DNA of 64,000 nt from Burkholderiaceae bacterium (lineage in GTDB: Bacteria; Pseudomonadota; Gammaproteobacteria; Burkholderiales; Burkholderiaceae_C): positions 25,212 to 89,211 of the forward strand of contig JAURWR010000028.1 in assembly GCA_030654805.1 (NCBI GenBank). The letters are read 5' to 3'. Positions 32,273-41,871 of this stretch are shown one piece after another. The notes under the pieces are model-generated. The model was given only the letters and a program-made list of their open reading frames with translations. It did no database searches and had not been told where the DNA came from. Numbering within the stretch: position 1 is the stretch's first letter; each line of letters opens with the position of its first letter. A program made the translations under genes and the position numbers.

Positions 32273-32784
32273 TGAACAGGTTACTTAAGAGCGCGTTGGC
32301 CGCGTCGATGCTGTCGGTGTTCACATGGTCTGCCCAGGCGCAGGAGGTCAAGATCGGCTACGTCAACAGCGATCGTGTGCTCCGAGAGGCCATCCCGGCG
32401 AAGACGGCGCAAGCCAAGCTAGAGGCCGAGTTCGCCAAGCGCGACAAGGACATGGCTGATTTCGCGAGCAAGCTGAAGGCGAGCAGCGAAAAGCTGGAGA
32501 AGGAAGCGCCGACCCTGTCCGAATCTGAGCGCAGCCGGCGCCAACGCGATCTGGTCGAGCAGGACCGCGAATTCCAGCGCAAGCGGCGCGAATTCCAGGA
32601 AGACCTGACGCAGCGCAAGAACGAAGAGTTGTCGGCCGTGGTCGATCGCGCCAACAAGGTCATCAAGCAGATCTTCGAAGCCGACAAGTACGACCTCATC
32701 ATTCAAGAGGCCGTCTTTGCCGGCCCGAAGATCGACATCACCGACAAGGTGGTCAAGGCGCTGAATGCACAGGGTGCCAAGTGA
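32272..32784 (+). CDS. skp: Periplasmic chaperone Skp (OmpH family)
   Basis: Trimeric chaperone that carries unfolded outer-membrane proteins to BAM. The 170-residue precursor has a signal peptide ending in AQA near residue 24, then a beta strand [13 protein letters not shown]. Two long charged helices rich in Glu/Lys/Arg form the tentacles (residues about 45-135), and the end returns to a beta strand ([12 protein letters not shown]). ATG at 32272 is preferred over the TTG one codon before. It lies between bamA and lpxD, as usual. Confidence 0.93.
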   Translation: MNRLLKSALAASMLSVFTWSAQAQEVKIGYVNSDRVLREAIPAKTAQAKLEAEFAKRDKDMADFASKLKASSEKLEKEAPTLSESERSRRQRDLVEQDREFQRKRREFQEDLTQRKNEELSAVVDRANKVIKQIFEADKYDLIIQEAVFAGPKIDITDKVVKALNAQGAK

Positions 32785-33829
32785 TTCGACTGCACGGTTT
32801 GCGCTCGGAGAGCTGGCAGCGCAACTCGGCGCGGAACTGATCGGCAATCCGGCACGGATCGTCTCCCGCATCTCGCCGCTTGAAAGCGCGACTCCCGAAG
32901 CGATCTCCTTCCTCTCCAACCCGCGCTACCTGTCGCAGCTCGCCGACTCGCAAGCCGGTTGCGTGATCGCCGCGCCAGCGCACCGCGAAGCGGCCGCGCA
33001 GCGTGGTGATGCGCTGATCGCTGCCGATCCCTACCTGTGCTTCGCCCGGCTCACTCAGCTGTGGGCGGCGCGCGCGCGCGATTCGGTCGCCGCCGTGGTG
33101 CACCCCAGCGCCGTCGTGCATCCGCAGGCGCAACTCGGCCGTGATGTCTCCGTCGGCGCCCTGGCCGTTATCGAACAGGACGTAGTGATCGGCGATGGCG
33201 CGGTGATCGGTGCCCAGTGCTTTGTCGGCGCGGGCGCCTCGGTCGGCACGCGGACACGGTTGCACCCGCAGGCAGTGCTAGGCGCGGGTTGCCACATCGG
33301 TGCGCGCGGGATCGTTCACAGCGGTGTCGTGATCGGCGCCGACGGATTCGGTTTTGCACCGAATGCGGGCCGCTGGGAAAAAATCGAGCAACTCGGTGGC
33401 GTGCGCATCGGTGACGACGTCGAGATCGGTGCCAACACTTGCATTGATCGGGGGGCGCTTGAGGACACCGTGATCGAAGACGGGGTCAAGCTCGACAACC
33501 TGGTTCAGATCGCCCACAACGTGCATGTCGGTGCGCATACAGCGATGGCCGCCACGGCTGCAGTTTCAGGCAGCACCCGCATTGGCGCTCATTGCACGCT
33601 GGCTGGTGGTGCCGGGGTGGCGGGGCACGTGACGATTGCCGACCATGTTCACATCGGGCCGCGAGCTTCGGCCACGCGCTCGCTCCTCAAACCGGGCTTG
33701 TATTCCGGCCTGTTCCCCATCGATGACAATGCTTCGTGGGAAAAGAATGCGGCCACGCTGCGTCAACTGCACCAACTGCGCGACCGCATTCGTGCCCTCG
33801 AAAAGAACAACGAGAACAAACCGTCATGA
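32765..33829 (+). CDS. lpxD: UDP-3-O-acylglucosamine N-acyltransferase
   Basis: Third step of lipid A synthesis: adds the amide-linked 3-hydroxyacyl chain. The 354-residue protein has an N-terminal UDP-binding domain (to about residue 105) and a left-handed beta-helix of hexapeptide repeats. The catalytic histidine is in [12 protein letters not shown] near residue 245. The ATG overlaps the end of skp by 20 bases; a GTG three codons later is possible. The stop overlaps fabZ. Confidence 0.96.
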   Translation: MHRVPSDSTARFALGELAAQLGAELIGNPARIVSRISPLESATPEAISFLSNPRYLSQLADSQAGCVIAAPAHREAAAQRGDALIAADPYLCFARLTQLWAARARDSVAAVVHPSAVVHPQAQLGRDVSVGALAVIEQDVVIGDGAVIGAQCFVGAGASVGTRTRLHPQAVLGAGCHIGARGIVHSGVVIGADGFGFAPNAGRWEKIEQLGGVRIGDDVEIGANTCIDRGALEDTVIEDGVKLDNLVQIAHNVHVGAHTAMAATAAVSGSTRIGAHCTLAGGAGVAGHVTIADHVHIGPRASATRSLLKPGLYSGLFPIDDNASWEKNAATLRQLHQLRDRIRALEKNNENKPS

Positions 33830-34272
33830 CGATGGACATCCACGAAATCCTCAAGAAGATTCCGCATCGCTATCCGATCCTTCTGGTCGATCGCGTGCTT
33901 GAGCTCAAGAAGAACGACTTTATCCGAGCGCTCAAGAACGTCAGCATCAACGAGCCGTACTTCAGTGGTCACTTCCCCCAGCGCCCAGTGATGCCAGGCG
34001 TGCTGATGATCGAGGCGCTGGCCCAGGCTGCTGCGATCCTGGGTTTTGAGACGTTGGACATCTTGCCCGAAGACGACGCGCTGTTCTACTTCGCAGGCAT
34101 TGACGGGGCACGTTTCAAGCGTCCGGTCGAGCCCGGCGATCAGCTGATCATGGAAGTCAAGCTGGATCGCCAGAAGTCTGGCATCTTCAAGTTCAAGGCG
34201 CGTGGCACCGTCGATGGCGAACTGGCGGTAGAGGCCGATCTGATGTGCACGGTGGTGCGAAAGTCCACCTGA
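33826..34272 (+). CDS. fabZ: 3-hydroxyacyl-ACP dehydratase FabZ
   Basis: Hot-dog-fold dehydratase of fatty acid elongation; it competes with LpxA for 3-hydroxyacyl-ACP, so its place between lpxD and lpxA is meaningful. The 148 residues show [11 protein letters not shown], the catalytic His in [20 protein letters not shown] and the catalytic Glu in the same helix. MTMDIHEIL is the start overlapping the lpxD stop; MDIHEIL two codons on is equally plausible. Confidence 0.97.
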   Translation: MTMDIHEILKKIPHRYPILLVDRVLELKKNDFIRALKNVSINEPYFSGHFPQRPVMPGVLMIEALAQAAAILGFETLDILPEDDALFYFAGIDGARFKRPVEPGDQLIMEVKLDRQKSGIFKFKARGTVDGELAVEADLMCTVVRKST

Positions 34273-34315
34273 GCACGACGGCGCTGCTGACCTGCGCGTC
34301 TACCGTGTCTGCTTC

Positions 34316-35104
34316 ATGTCTCTGATCCATCCCACGGCGATCATCGAACCGGGCGCCGAGCTGGACGACTCGGTCAGCGTCGGGCCTTACAGCATCGTGC
34401 GTTCACAGGTGCGAATCGGCGTGGGAACGACGATTGGTCCTCATTGCGTAATCGAAGGCCGCACGACGATCGGTCGCGACAACCGCGTCTTCCAGTTTTG
34501 TTCGCTGGGTGCGCAGCCGCAGGACAAGAAATACCGCGATGAGCCGACCGAGTTGCGCATCGGCGACCGCAACACGATCCGCGAGTTCTGCACCTTCAAC
34601 ATCGGCACGGCGCAGGACGCTGGTGTCACTTGTCTCGGTGACGACAACTGGATCATGGCGTACGTGCACATCGCACACGACTGCCAGGTTGGCAGCCAGG
34701 CCATCCTCGCCAACAACGCGACTCTCGCGGGCCATGTGCACTTGGGCGATTGGGTCATCGTCGGTGGGCTGACCGGTGTGCATCAGTTTGTGAAGGTTGG
34801 CGCGCATGCGATGGTCGGTTTCGCCAGCGCGGTCTCGCAAGATGTGCCTCCGTTCATGATGGTCGACGGCAACCCGCTGGCGGTGCGCGGTTTCAATGTC
34901 GAGGGTCTGCGCCGGCGCGGGTTCGGCCCTGAGCGCATCGCCGCAGTCAAGCAGATGCACCGGCTGCTCTATCGCCAGGGCCATACGCTGGACCAGGCCC
35001 GCGAGGCCATCGCCGAACTGGCCCACAGTGCGCCCGATGCTGCGGCCGACGTGGCAGTGATGACCGAGTTTCTCGCGAAGTCGCAGCGCGGCATCGTGCG
35101 CTGA
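34316..35104 (+). CDS. lpxA: UDP-N-acetylglucosamine acyltransferase
   Basis: First step of lipid A synthesis; a trimeric left-handed beta-helix acyltransferase. The 262 residues contain about ten hexapeptide coils and the catalytic His in [10 protein letters not shown] at about residue 122-125. The C-terminal helical domain runs from about residue 190. The start is 43 bases after fabZ. Acyl-chain length cannot be read with confidence. Confidence 0.97.
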   Translation: MSLIHPTAIIEPGAELDDSVSVGPYSIVRSQVRIGVGTTIGPHCVIEGRTTIGRDNRVFQFCSLGAQPQDKKYRDEPTELRIGDRNTIREFCTFNIGTAQDAGVTCLGDDNWIMAYVHIAHDCQVGSQAILANNATLAGHVHLGDWVIVGGLTGVHQFVKVGAHAMVGFASAVSQDVPPFMMVDGNPLAVRGFNVEGLRRRGFGPERIAAVKQMHRLLYRQGHTLDQAREAIAELAHSAPDAAADVAVMTEFLAKSQRGIVR

Positions 35105-35138
35105 CTCGACGTGCGCCGCTCGACACTTCAGCTCACCG

Positions 35139-36284
35139 ATGGATGAACGCCCCCCACGCATCGCGATGGTGGCTGGCGAAGCATCGGGCGATCTGCTGGC
35201 CGGTCTGCTGCTGGACGGTTTGAGCGAACGCTGGCCTGCACTCGCGGCCATGGGCATCGGCGGGCCGAAGATGGTGGCGCATGGCTTCGAAGCCTGGTGG
35301 CCGAGCGACAAGCTGGCGGTGCGCGGCTACGCCGAGGTGCTGCGCCATTACCCCGAACTTCTGCGCATCCGCAACCGGCTGGCCGAGAGATTGCTGAAGA
35401 CTCCGCCCGATGCCTTCATCGGCGTCGATGCGCCCGACTTCAACCTCGACCTCGAAGTCCGCTTGAAGGCGCGTGGCATCCGCACCATCCACTTCATCAG
35501 TCCGTCGATCTGGGCTTGGCGTGGCGAGCGAATCGCGAAGATCAAGCGCGCCGTCGATCATGTGCTTTGCATCTTCCCATTCGAGCCCGAGTTGTATGCG
35601 CAGCATGGTGTTGCCGCGACTTACGTCGGCCACCCGCTGGCCGATGCGATACCGCTGGAGGTGCCTCGGCAAGCCAGTCGCCGGGCGCTCGGGTTGAGCG
35701 ACAGCGACACCGTGATTGCATTGCTGCCCGGCAGCCGGCGCTCCGAGATTCATTACATCGCGCCGACGCTGCTCGAGGCAGCCCGTGCGATGAAGCGTCG
35801 CCGGCCCGAGTTGCGTTTCGTGTTGCCCGCTGCGCCCGGCCTGCGTCCGATGATCGAGCCCCTGCTGGCGGCGCATGCGGCCAGTGTCGGTATCCAACTG
35901 CTCGATGGCCAGTCACATGAGGCGCTGGCCGCCTGCGACGTGACGCTGATTGCCAGCGGCACCGCCACCCTCGAGGCGGCGCTGTTCAAGCGTCCGATGG
36001 TGATCGCCTACAAGATGCACTGGCTCAGCGCACAGATCATGAAGCGGATGAACTACCAACCGTGGGTCGGGTTACCAAACATCCTGCTTCGCGAGTTTGC
36101 TGTGCCCGAGTTCCTGCAAGGAGCCGCCACGCCCGCCCATTTGGCCGAGGCCGCTTTCGCCTGGCTGGATGACCCCGCTGGCTGCCAGGCGCTGTCGGCT
36201 CGCTTCGAGACGTTGCACAATTTGCTGCGCCGCAACACCGCGCAGGCCGCCACCGATGCGATCGAGAAAATACTTGGGCGCTGA
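35139..36284 (+). CDS. lpxB: Lipid-A-disaccharide synthase
   Basis: GT19 glycosyltransferase that joins UDP-diacylglucosamine and lipid X. The 381-residue protein starts [20 protein letters not shown], with the family GEASGD motif, and has ISPSIWAW and [10 protein letters not shown], both diagnostic. It lies 34 bases after lpxA, and its end overlaps the predicted rnhB start by 11 bases. Confidence 0.97.
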   Translation: MDERPPRIAMVAGEASGDLLAGLLLDGLSERWPALAAMGIGGPKMVAHGFEAWWPSDKLAVRGYAEVLRHYPELLRIRNRLAERLLKTPPDAFIGVDAPDFNLDLEVRLKARGIRTIHFISPSIWAWRGERIAKIKRAVDHVLCIFPFEPELYAQHGVAATYVGHPLADAIPLEVPRQASRRALGLSDSDTVIALLPGSRRSEIHYIAPTLLEAARAMKRRRPELRFVLPAAPGLRPMIEPLLAAHAASVGIQLLDGQSHEALAACDVTLIASGTATLEAALFKRPMVIAYKMHWLSAQIMKRMNYQPWVGLPNILLREFAVPEFLQGAATPAHLAEAAFAWLDDPAGCQALSARFETLHNLLRRNTAQAATDAIEKILGR

Positions 36285-36882
36285 GCAGCTCGGCCTGAGC
36301 TGGGATGTCCCTGGCCTCATGGCTGGGGTCGATGAGGCCGGTCGCGGGCCGCTGGCCGGTCCGGTGGTGGCTGCTGCCGTGATCCTCGACGAACTGCAAC
36401 CGATCCACGGCCTGAACGATTCGAAGAAGCTCACCGCCCGGACTCGTGATCGCCTGTTCGACGAGATTCGCGCCAAGGCGCTGTGCTGCTGCGTTGCCGA
36501 GGCCAGTGTCGAAGAGATCGATCGCCTGAATATCCTGCAAGCGACTCTGCTCGCGATGCGTCGTGCAGTCGACGGCCTGCGGCTGCGGCCACACCGGGTG
36601 CTCGTCGACGGCAATCGACTGCCGGTGTTACCGATGCCTGCCGAGGCCATCGTTCAAGGGGACTCGAAGGTGCAGGCGATCTCTGCCGCGTCGATCCTCG
36701 CCAAGGTGCACCGCGACCGACTGTGCCTGCTGCTGCACGAGCGCCATCCGCAGTACGGCTTCGATGGTCACAAGGGCTACCCGACGGTCGCCCACCTGGC
36801 GGCTTTGCGCGCGCATGGTGCGTGCGCGGCGCACCGGCGTTCGTTTGCACCAGTGCGTGCGGTGCTGGACGGTTCATCGTGA
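36274..36882 (+). CDS. rnhB: Ribonuclease HII
   Basis: Removes RNA from RNA/DNA hybrids and misinserted ribonucleotides. The catalytic segment [20 protein letters not shown] is near residue 20, and NDSKKL and [10 protein letters not shown] follow. The start is uncertain: TTG at 36274, inside lpxB, gives 202 residues and an N-terminus like other betaproteobacterial RnhB. The first ATG (36319) would leave only two residues before the catalytic Asp strand, which is too short. The stop overlaps the next gene as GTGA. Confidence 0.92.
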   Translation: MGAEQLGLSWDVPGLMAGVDEAGRGPLAGPVVAAAVILDELQPIHGLNDSKKLTARTRDRLFDEIRAKALCCCVAEASVEEIDRLNILQATLLAMRRAVDGLRLRPHRVLVDGNRLPVLPMPAEAIVQGDSKVQAISAASILAKVHRDRLCLLLHERHPQYGFDGHKGYPTVAHLAALRAHGACAAHRRSFAPVRAVLDGSS

Positions 36883-37661
36883 CGGCACCGGTTGTCAAGG
36901 CCGTCGCATCGCGCGACAACCCGCTGCTGGTGCGTCTGCGCAAGCTCGGCCGCGATCCGGTGGCCTATCGCAAGCTGGGCGAACTGTGGATCGAAGGCGA
37001 TCACCTGTGCCGGGCCTTCCTCCAGCGCGGTGGTGTACCGCTGCAGGCGGTGATCAGCGAGGCGGGCTGGGCGTCGCCCTTGCGCGAGCTGGCGCAAGAG
37101 GCGCCAGCGGTGGCGGTGTTGCCGGCCGCGCTGATGGGCGGAGTCAGCACGCTCGAATCGCCGGCGCCCATCGGTTTCGTGGTTCCGTGGATCGGTGCCA
37201 TTCAGCTGCACCCCGACGCGGCAACCGTTGTGCTCGATCGTCTGCAGGACGCCGGCAATGTCGGCACCATTCTGCGCAGCGCCTCGGCTTTCGGTTTCAC
37301 TCAGGTGGTGGCGCTGAAGGGCACCGCCGGCCTGTGGTCGCCCAAAGTGCTTCGCGCGGGCATGGGCGCGCACTTTGGACTGTCACTGGTTGAAGGTGTC
37401 GAGGCTGCTGCGCTGGGTTCGCTGAGCATCCCGATGCTGGCGACCAGTTCGTACGCGACGCAGGCGATCCATGAAGTCGCGCTGCCCTGGCCGTGCGCCT
37501 GGGTGCTGGGGCACGAAGGCGAGGGCGTTTCGGCCGCGTTGCAGGTGCGCTGTAGCCTGACGCTTCGCATTCCGCAGCCGGGTGGCGAGGAGTCGCTCAA
37601 CGTCGGTGCGGCTGCTGCAGTCTGTTTGTACGAGTCGGCTCGGCAGCGCCTGAGTCGCTGA
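36879..37661 (+). CDS. TrmH/SpoU-family RNA 2'-O-methyltransferase
   Basis: SPOUT-class methyltransferase of 260 residues. An N-terminal substrate-binding domain ([17 protein letters not shown]...) is followed by the SPOUT domain with motif 1 [18 protein letters not shown], motif 2 [10 protein letters not shown] and motif 3 [17 protein letters not shown]. These form the knotted SAM site. The target (23S rRNA or tRNA) cannot be told from sequence; RlmB/TsnR-like is most likely. GTG overlaps the rnhB stop. It ends the supercluster that begins at rpsB. Confidence 0.9.
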   Translation: MTAPVVKAVASRDNPLLVRLRKLGRDPVAYRKLGELWIEGDHLCRAFLQRGGVPLQAVISEAGWASPLRELAQEAPAVAVLPAALMGGVSTLESPAPIGFVVPWIGAIQLHPDAATVVLDRLQDAGNVGTILRSASAFGFTQVVALKGTAGLWSPKVLRAGMGAHFGLSLVEGVEAAALGSLSIPMLATSSYATQAIHEVALPWPCAWVLGHEGEGVSAALQVRCSLTLRIPQPGGEESLNVGAAAAVCLYESARQRLSR

Positions 37662-37675
37662 GCGTCATCTGCCCG

Positions 37676-37690
37676 TCGCGCGAAGCGCGA
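37676..37690. terminator. Possible hairpin in the convergent gap
   Basis: TCGCGC-GAA-GCGCGA makes a short GC-rich stem 15 bases after the methyltransferase stop, in the convergent gap before ybiB. There is no U-tract, so termination is only suggested. Confidence 0.3.
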
Positions 37691-37782
37691 GTGTCTGTTG
37701 GCACTGTGGCGGCCACGTCCATGGGGCGTGCCAGCCGATGGGCTGCGAACAAGTGGACCGTGCGTCCGGATTCGCTGCGCCG

Positions 37783-38736
37783 TCAGGCGATCAACTCATG
37801 CACCGGCACTTTCGCCAGCGTCTGCAGCGTGTTGCGGATGCAATCGACCTGGCGTGCCAGGGGGCCGGGGGCGGGCTTCTCGCCGCTGACCACCGACTGG
37901 ATGTAAACCGCTGTCGTCGCGGCGTCGATGCTGCGAGGCAGCACCGGCAGTTCGGTCAGCACGCCCTCCTGGGCGGCGACCGACAGGTCGGCACGCAATT
38001 CACCCTGCAGAAACACATCGAGCCGGGGCAGTCGCCTGGGGTCGGCCACCGGTTCACCTTCGGTTCCGCGCAGCAACATCGCGTTGGCGCACGAGCGCTG
38101 CAGGAAGGCCGTCAGCGCCGCGCCATATTCCGGGTGCGTGTGGTTGACGACTCGCAATGCCCGCGTTCCAAGCGTCGGGTCGAGCAGCTTGGCCACGGTG
38201 TGACCCGGATTGCGCAATCCGATGACCCTTCGGATGTCGAGGAGCCGTGCCAGCGGAGGGCAGAGCGTTTCGGTCGTCATGAACACCGGCTCGCGACGGA
38301 CCCAGGCATTGCGCACATCCCGCGCGTCTTTGGCGGTCGGCAGCCCCAGATCGCGAAATATCGATGCCGTGGTGATGCGGCCCGGGTCATTGGCCGGTCC
38401 GTGCACCAGCACCGGCGTGCCTTCCTGCGCCAACAGCAACGCCAGCAGTGCGGTCAGATTGGGCAACTTGCGGGCGCCGTTGTAAGAAGGCAGGATGACT
38501 GCCGGTAAGCCGGGGCTGAGAGGAATGCAGCGCTCTTGCACTGCGGAGAAAAACCCACACAGCTCGTCGACCGATTCGCCCTTGATCCGCATTGCCATCG
38601 CGAAAGCACCGACTTCGAGGTCGCTCACACGGCCGTCGAGCACCTGGCTCATCAGGTCGTGCGCCTGCTCGCTGGTCAGCGATCGAGCGCCTTCCTTGCC
38701 GCGGCCGATTTCCTTGATGTACGGGGCGATGCTCAT
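37783..38736 (-). CDS. ybiB: YbiB/TrpD2 nucleic-acid-binding protein
   Basis: A 317-residue relative of anthranilate phosphoribosyltransferase. It has the TrpD-like N-terminal helices (SLTSEQAHDLMSQVLDGRVSDLEVGAFAMAMRIKGES) and a catalytic-domain fold. The PRPP signature of TrpD (GTGGD) is not present, replaced around LPSYNGARK. E. coli YbiB is a dimeric DNA/RNA-binding protein with no known enzymatic role and is LexA-controlled. There are no trp genes nearby, which supports TrpD2 over TrpD. No LexA box was found upstream. Confidence 0.85.
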   Translation of the reverse strand: MSIAPYIKEIGRGKEGARSLTSEQAHDLMSQVLDGRVSDLEVGAFAMAMRIKGESVDELCGFFSAVQERCIPLSPGLPAVILPSYNGARKLPNLTALLALLLAQEGTPVLVHGPANDPGRITTASIFRDLGLPTAKDARDVRNAWVRREPVFMTTETLCPPLARLLDIRRVIGLRNPGHTVAKLLDPTLGTRALRVVNHTHPEYGAALTAFLQRSCANAMLLRGTEGEPVADPRRLPRLDVFLQGELRADLSVAAQEGVLTELPVLPRSIDAATTAVYIQSVVSGEKPAPGPLARQVDCIRNTLQTLAKVPVHELIA

Positions 38737-39004
38737 AGGGTCTGATCGTGAAAGCGGCCGTCGCTACCGGCGTTGCGGACGCATACGTTGGTGCGAAGTC
38801 GATGGGAAAAAACAGGCAATTTTCAGGCCTGAGCCAGACAGTTTGAACGTCCTTGCACACCGAATGCCCATGATGGTCAGGGAATCTACGTTGACAGCCC
38901 TGTTGCCGTTGGCGTGTTCAAGCCAGAGAATGCGGGGCGCTGGCCGCGCATGGCACCATCGCGATCAACCAACCATCATTGCCCGCCTAGGAGACATTTC
39001 CCCC
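38737..39004. other. Divergent intergenic region ybiB / SRPBCC pair
   Basis: This 268-base gap must hold promoters for both flanks. A perfect TTGACA at 38891-38896 (plus strand) has no acceptable -10 at 16-18 bases. AGGAGA before the downstream ATG is the SRPBCC ribosome-binding site. No other recognisable element was seen. Confidence 0.4.
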
Positions 39005-39505
39005 ATGAAAACACTGGCCCTCAAAGTCACTGTCGCCAGCCTCTTGCTCGCGACCGGTAGTTGCTTCGCTGCAGGCGCCTTGTCGGTTTCGCGTGAAGTC
39101 ACGGTCGACAACTCGTCAGCGACCGTCTGGAAGCTGATCGGCAACTTCAACGCACTCGACGTGTGGCACCCGGCGGTCATCAAGAGTGAACTCAATGGCA
39201 AGGGCACCAAGGTCGGAACTCGCCGGCTCCTGACGCTGGGCGATGGAGCCACCATCCTCGAATCGCTGCTGACCTACAACCCGGCCAAGGCCACCTACAG
39301 CTATTCCATCCTCAAGAGCCCGTTTCCGGTGGCGAATTACAAGTCGACCATTACGCTGACCCCGGTCGACGAGGGGCACACACTGATGAAATGGACGTCG
39401 ACCTTCGACGCCAACGGTGTCAGTGACGAGCAGGCCACCACGCTCATCGGCGGCATCTACGATGCCGGGATGGCCAAGGTGGTCGCCAATTTCAAGAAAC
39501 AATGA
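39005..39505 (+). CDS. Exported SRPBCC-family protein (first of tandem pair)
   Basis: A 166-residue protein with a clear Sec signal peptide (KTLALKVTVASLLLATGSCFA, likely cut near AAG). A START/Bet v1-like SRPBCC domain follows: SVSREVTVDNSSATVWKLIG, then a conserved FNALDVWHPAV segment and GDGATILESLLTYN. Such domains form a hydrophobic ligand cavity. The exported location is unusual for the fold. The ligand is unknown; plant and bacterial relatives bind lipids, polyketides or aromatic compounds. It is followed after 16 bases by a paralogue. Confidence 0.85.
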   Translation: MKTLALKVTVASLLLATGSCFAAGALSVSREVTVDNSSATVWKLIGNFNALDVWHPAVIKSELNGKGTKVGTRRLLTLGDGATILESLLTYNPAKATYSYSILKSPFPVANYKSTITLTPVDEGHTLMKWTSTFDANGVSDEQATTLIGGIYDAGMAKVVANFKKQ

Positions 39506-39521
39506 CCAGGAGATTTCGCAC

Positions 39522-40025
39522 ATGAATACCTCGCTCCTCAAATTTGCCACCGTCGGCATGCTTGTCGTCGCAGGGCCATGCCATGCCGAAGGCGCCATTT
39601 CCTTTTCGCGTGACATCACGATCGACCGCGCGCCGGCCACGGTCTGGAAATACGTCGGCGACTTCAACGCGATCGATCTGTGGCACCCGGCGGTGAGAAA
39701 CAGCACCCTCAAGGGCAACAGCACCAAGCCTGGCGCGATACGCACCCTGAAGCTCGCCGATGGCGGAGAACTGGTAGAGAAGCTGCTTGCGTACAACGCA
39801 GCCAAGAGCAGCTACACCTACACGACCCTGAAAAGTCCGTTCCCGATCAAGAACTATGTGTCGACCATCTCCGTCAGTCCCACCGCTGACGGCAAAACGC
39901 TGATGACCTGGAGCGCCACCTTCGATGCTGTCGGTGTCGATGAAGACATCGCGACCGAATGGGTCGGCGTGGCGTTCGACGGCGGGCTGGGCAAGGTGTC
40001 GGCCAATTTCGAGAAGGCCCCGTAA
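39522..40025 (+). CDS. Exported SRPBCC-family protein (second of tandem pair)
   Basis: A 167-residue paralogue of the preceding gene, with about half of aligned positions identical by eye. It has its own signal peptide (LLKFATVGMLVVAGPCHA) and the same landmarks: ATVWKYVGDFNAIDLWHPAV, LADGGELVEKLLAYN, LKSPFPIKNYVSTI. AGGAGA lies upstream of the ATG. A GC-rich hairpin follows the stop, so the two genes form a small unit. Function is unknown; a periplasmic lipid- or aromatic-ligand carrier is one possibility. Confidence 0.85.
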   Translation: MNTSLLKFATVGMLVVAGPCHAEGAISFSRDITIDRAPATVWKYVGDFNAIDLWHPAVRNSTLKGNSTKPGAIRTLKLADGGELVEKLLAYNAAKSSYTYTTLKSPFPIKNYVSTISVSPTADGKTLMTWSATFDAVGVDEDIATEWVGVAFDGGLGKVSANFEKAP

Positions 40026-40063
40026 TTCGGTCGGTAGCATCCGCCGATCGCCTCTGTCTCAGA

Positions 40064-40090
40064 GCGGCCCCCTTCGAACAAGGGGGCCGC
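40064..40090 (+). terminator. Strong GC hairpin after SRPBCC pair
   Basis: GCGGCCCCCTT and AAGGGGGCCGC pair perfectly over 11 bp with a CGAAC loop, 38 bases after the stop. The T-rich tail is weak (AGTCGTTATGG), so termination may be partial. The rest of the 209-base gap shows no clear promoter. Confidence 0.6.
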
Positions 40091-40234
40091 AGTCGTTATG
40101 GTTCCCAATCTCCAGCTTTTGGTGATGTTTGAGGCCGCACATTGCGCTAGGCTGCTTGCTTCGGAAAACAGGGTCTGTCTTGAACCCCACATGAACGTGA
40201 AAGAGCCCGGAATGCTGGGGACGAAAGGGCAGCG

Positions 40235-41278
40235 ATGAACCATGCCGTGCCGGTTCTGTCCGCCGATCCGGCGGTCGCGTTGCGACAGGTGGTCACGGAT
40301 TTGAGGCTGAGTCCCGGGGTGTGGGGCGAAGTGCTTCTTGCTTGGCTGGCGGGCGTCGACGCTGGCCTGGGCATCAAGGACCTGACCACAGGCTGTTATG
40401 TCTACGCGTGCCCGACGCTGGCTGAATTCTTCGGTCGAGTTCATGCCGACATGCTGGGCCGTACCGATGCCGAACTGCTGGATGCCGATCTCGCTGCGCC
40501 CCTGCGCGCTGCCGACTTGACCGCAGCGAACCTGGGCCTGACGCACACGGCAGAGCACCGCATAGAGCGTGACCGGCTGCGTCGCGAATTCAACGTGACA
40601 CGGGTGCTGATCACGACCGCCGACGCTGCGGCCCGCTATCTGTGCTCGATCTGGACCGAGGTCACTGAATCGCGCCAGCGCGATGCGCAGCTCGCGCTGG
40701 CGCTGAAGCAACTTGAACAACAACAGGCAGACAGTGAAGAGCTCCGTCGCGAGACGCAGGATTCGGCGCTGCGCGACACCGTCACCGGTCTGGTCCACAA
40801 CCTCCACTTCGAGGATCAGTTGTGCCGCGAGGTCGATTTGTCGTCGCGTGAGCACCGCGAATTTTCGTTGGTGTCGATCGCGATCGATCCTGCGCTCGGT
40901 GTTGCGAAAGCGCTGGGTGCGTCAGCGCGCTTGCGCGTGGTTGAAGCCCTCGGGCGATTGCTGCGTGGCAATACCCGAGCGATGGATGCGTCGTGTCGAG
41001 TCACCGAGGATCGCTTTGCCGTGCTGCTGTCCGGCGTCGGCCTCGCCACCGCCCATTCGCGGATGGAAGGCCTGCGGCGCCAATGCGCGACGCAGATCGT
41101 TGTGCTGGACGGACAGGATTTCGGATTCACCGTCACGATGGGTGTCGCCAGCTTTCCGCACACGGCACGCACACAGGAACAACTGTTGCAGGCTGCGGAC
41201 AGTGCCTTGGCCGCAGCCCAGGGGCGCGGCGGCAACCACGTCACGTTGGCCAGCATCCGGTTCGACGCTGCGGTTTGA
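40235..41278 (+). CDS. PAS domain protein with degenerate GGDEF domain
   Basis: A 347-residue cytoplasmic protein. Residues about 35-145 form a PAS domain (GIKDLTTGCYVYACPTLAEFFGR...GRTDAELL). A coiled coil (about 148-178, Gln/Glu/Leu-rich) leads to a GGDEF-like fold (about 180-340) recognisable from RDTVTGLVHNLHFED and TMGVASFP. The active-site GGDEF is replaced by TEDRF at about 257-261, and the I-site is not visible, so diguanylate cyclase activity is very unlikely. It may act as a sensor or adaptor, or bind nucleotide without turnover. No partner is encoded nearby. Confidence 0.82.
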   Translation: MNHAVPVLSADPAVALRQVVTDLRLSPGVWGEVLLAWLAGVDAGLGIKDLTTGCYVYACPTLAEFFGRVHADMLGRTDAELLDADLAAPLRAADLTAANLGLTHTAEHRIERDRLRREFNVTRVLITTADAAARYLCSIWTEVTESRQRDAQLALALKQLEQQQADSEELRRETQDSALRDTVTGLVHNLHFEDQLCREVDLSSREHREFSLVSIAIDPALGVAKALGASARLRVVEALGRLLRGNTRAMDASCRVTEDRFAVLLSGVGLATAHSRMEGLRRQCATQIVVLDGQDFGFTVTMGVASFPHTARTQEQLLQAADSALAAAQGRGGNHVTLASIRFDAAV

Positions 41279-41321
41279 CGCTGCGGTTAGACGGATTCCG
41301 AGAGATCGCCAGAGCGAAAAA

Positions 41322-41477
41322 CGGGGGTGTCCGCTGCGAACCGTGAGCCGCATTCCTGAACCCAGGGGATTCAGGTGGGCCGGGTCAACCGTGCTTCGGG
41401 TTCATCTGACGCGAGACGATCACACCCACTCGGCAATTTTCCCAGCCCGGGCTCGCGAGAGCATCGGTTCAAGGAAT
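41322..41477 (-). ncRNA. ssrS: 6S RNA
   Basis: Read on the minus strand, downstream of zapA, this 156-base stretch folds like 6S RNA. GAACCG and GAGCC near the 5' end pair with CGGTTC and GGCTC near the 3' end; a large open bubble follows, then GTGGG/CCCAC in the apical arm. The small 3'-strand hairpin CCTGAA...TTCAGG, followed by AATGCGGC, closely resembles the equivalent region of E. coli 6S RNA. It ends before a GTTTTT tract. 6S RNA sequesters sigma70-RNA polymerase in stationary phase, and zapA-ssrS is its usual neighbourhood. Ends are approximate. Confidence 0.75.
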
Positions 41478-41568
41478 TAAAAACTCACGCGAACGCAACG
41501 GACGTTCAAAGTCTACGCCTGCACCGCGTTGCAATGGTGTCGAAAGGGTGACCTCCACGCCGATTGCG

Positions 41569-41871
41569 TCACAACAACTGGCCGTGTTCGCCGAGAGCCT
41601 TGTCGATGCGGGAAATCAGTGCATTGACATCGACCGAAGAGGGTGCCGGATCGGTGTTCGAGCTTGTTTCGGGACGCTGCTCCAACTTGTATGCCAAATT
41701 CAGAGCCGCCAGCACCGCGATGCGCTCGCGGGCCTTCACCTTGCCTGCGGCGCGGATCGTCGTCATCTCGCGATCCACCGCTTTCACCGATGCCTGCAAC
41801 AGGTTCTCGCCTCCTTCGGGACAGCCGAGCACATAGCTCTGGCCGAGGATCGTGACTTCAATCTGTTTCAT
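41569..41871 (-). CDS. zapA: Cell division protein ZapA
   Basis: A 100-residue FtsZ-ring stabiliser that cross-links FtsZ filaments. It starts MKQIEVTILGQSYVLGCPEGGENLLQ, the standard ZapA beta-hairpin, and continues with the coiled-coil helix ERIAVLAALNLAYKL. A short Ser/Pro/Asn linker precedes the final helix. The start overlaps the preceding gene's stop by 4 bases, and the 6S RNA gene lies downstream. Confidence 0.93.
   Translation of the reverse strand: MKQIEVTILGQSYVLGCPEGGENLLQASVKAVDREMTTIRAAGKVKARERIAVLAALNLAYKLEQRPETSSNTDPAPSSVDVNALISRIDKALGEHGQLL

Noticed and set aside
37783..38736. Anthranilate phosphoribosyltransferase (trpD)
   Set aside because: The PRPP-binding GTGGD motif is missing and no trp genes are near; YbiB/TrpD2 fits better.
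38891..38896. Perfect TTGACA as a -35 box for the SRPBCC pair
   Set aside because: No acceptable -10 hexamer occurs at 16-18 bases, so a promoter cannot be supported.
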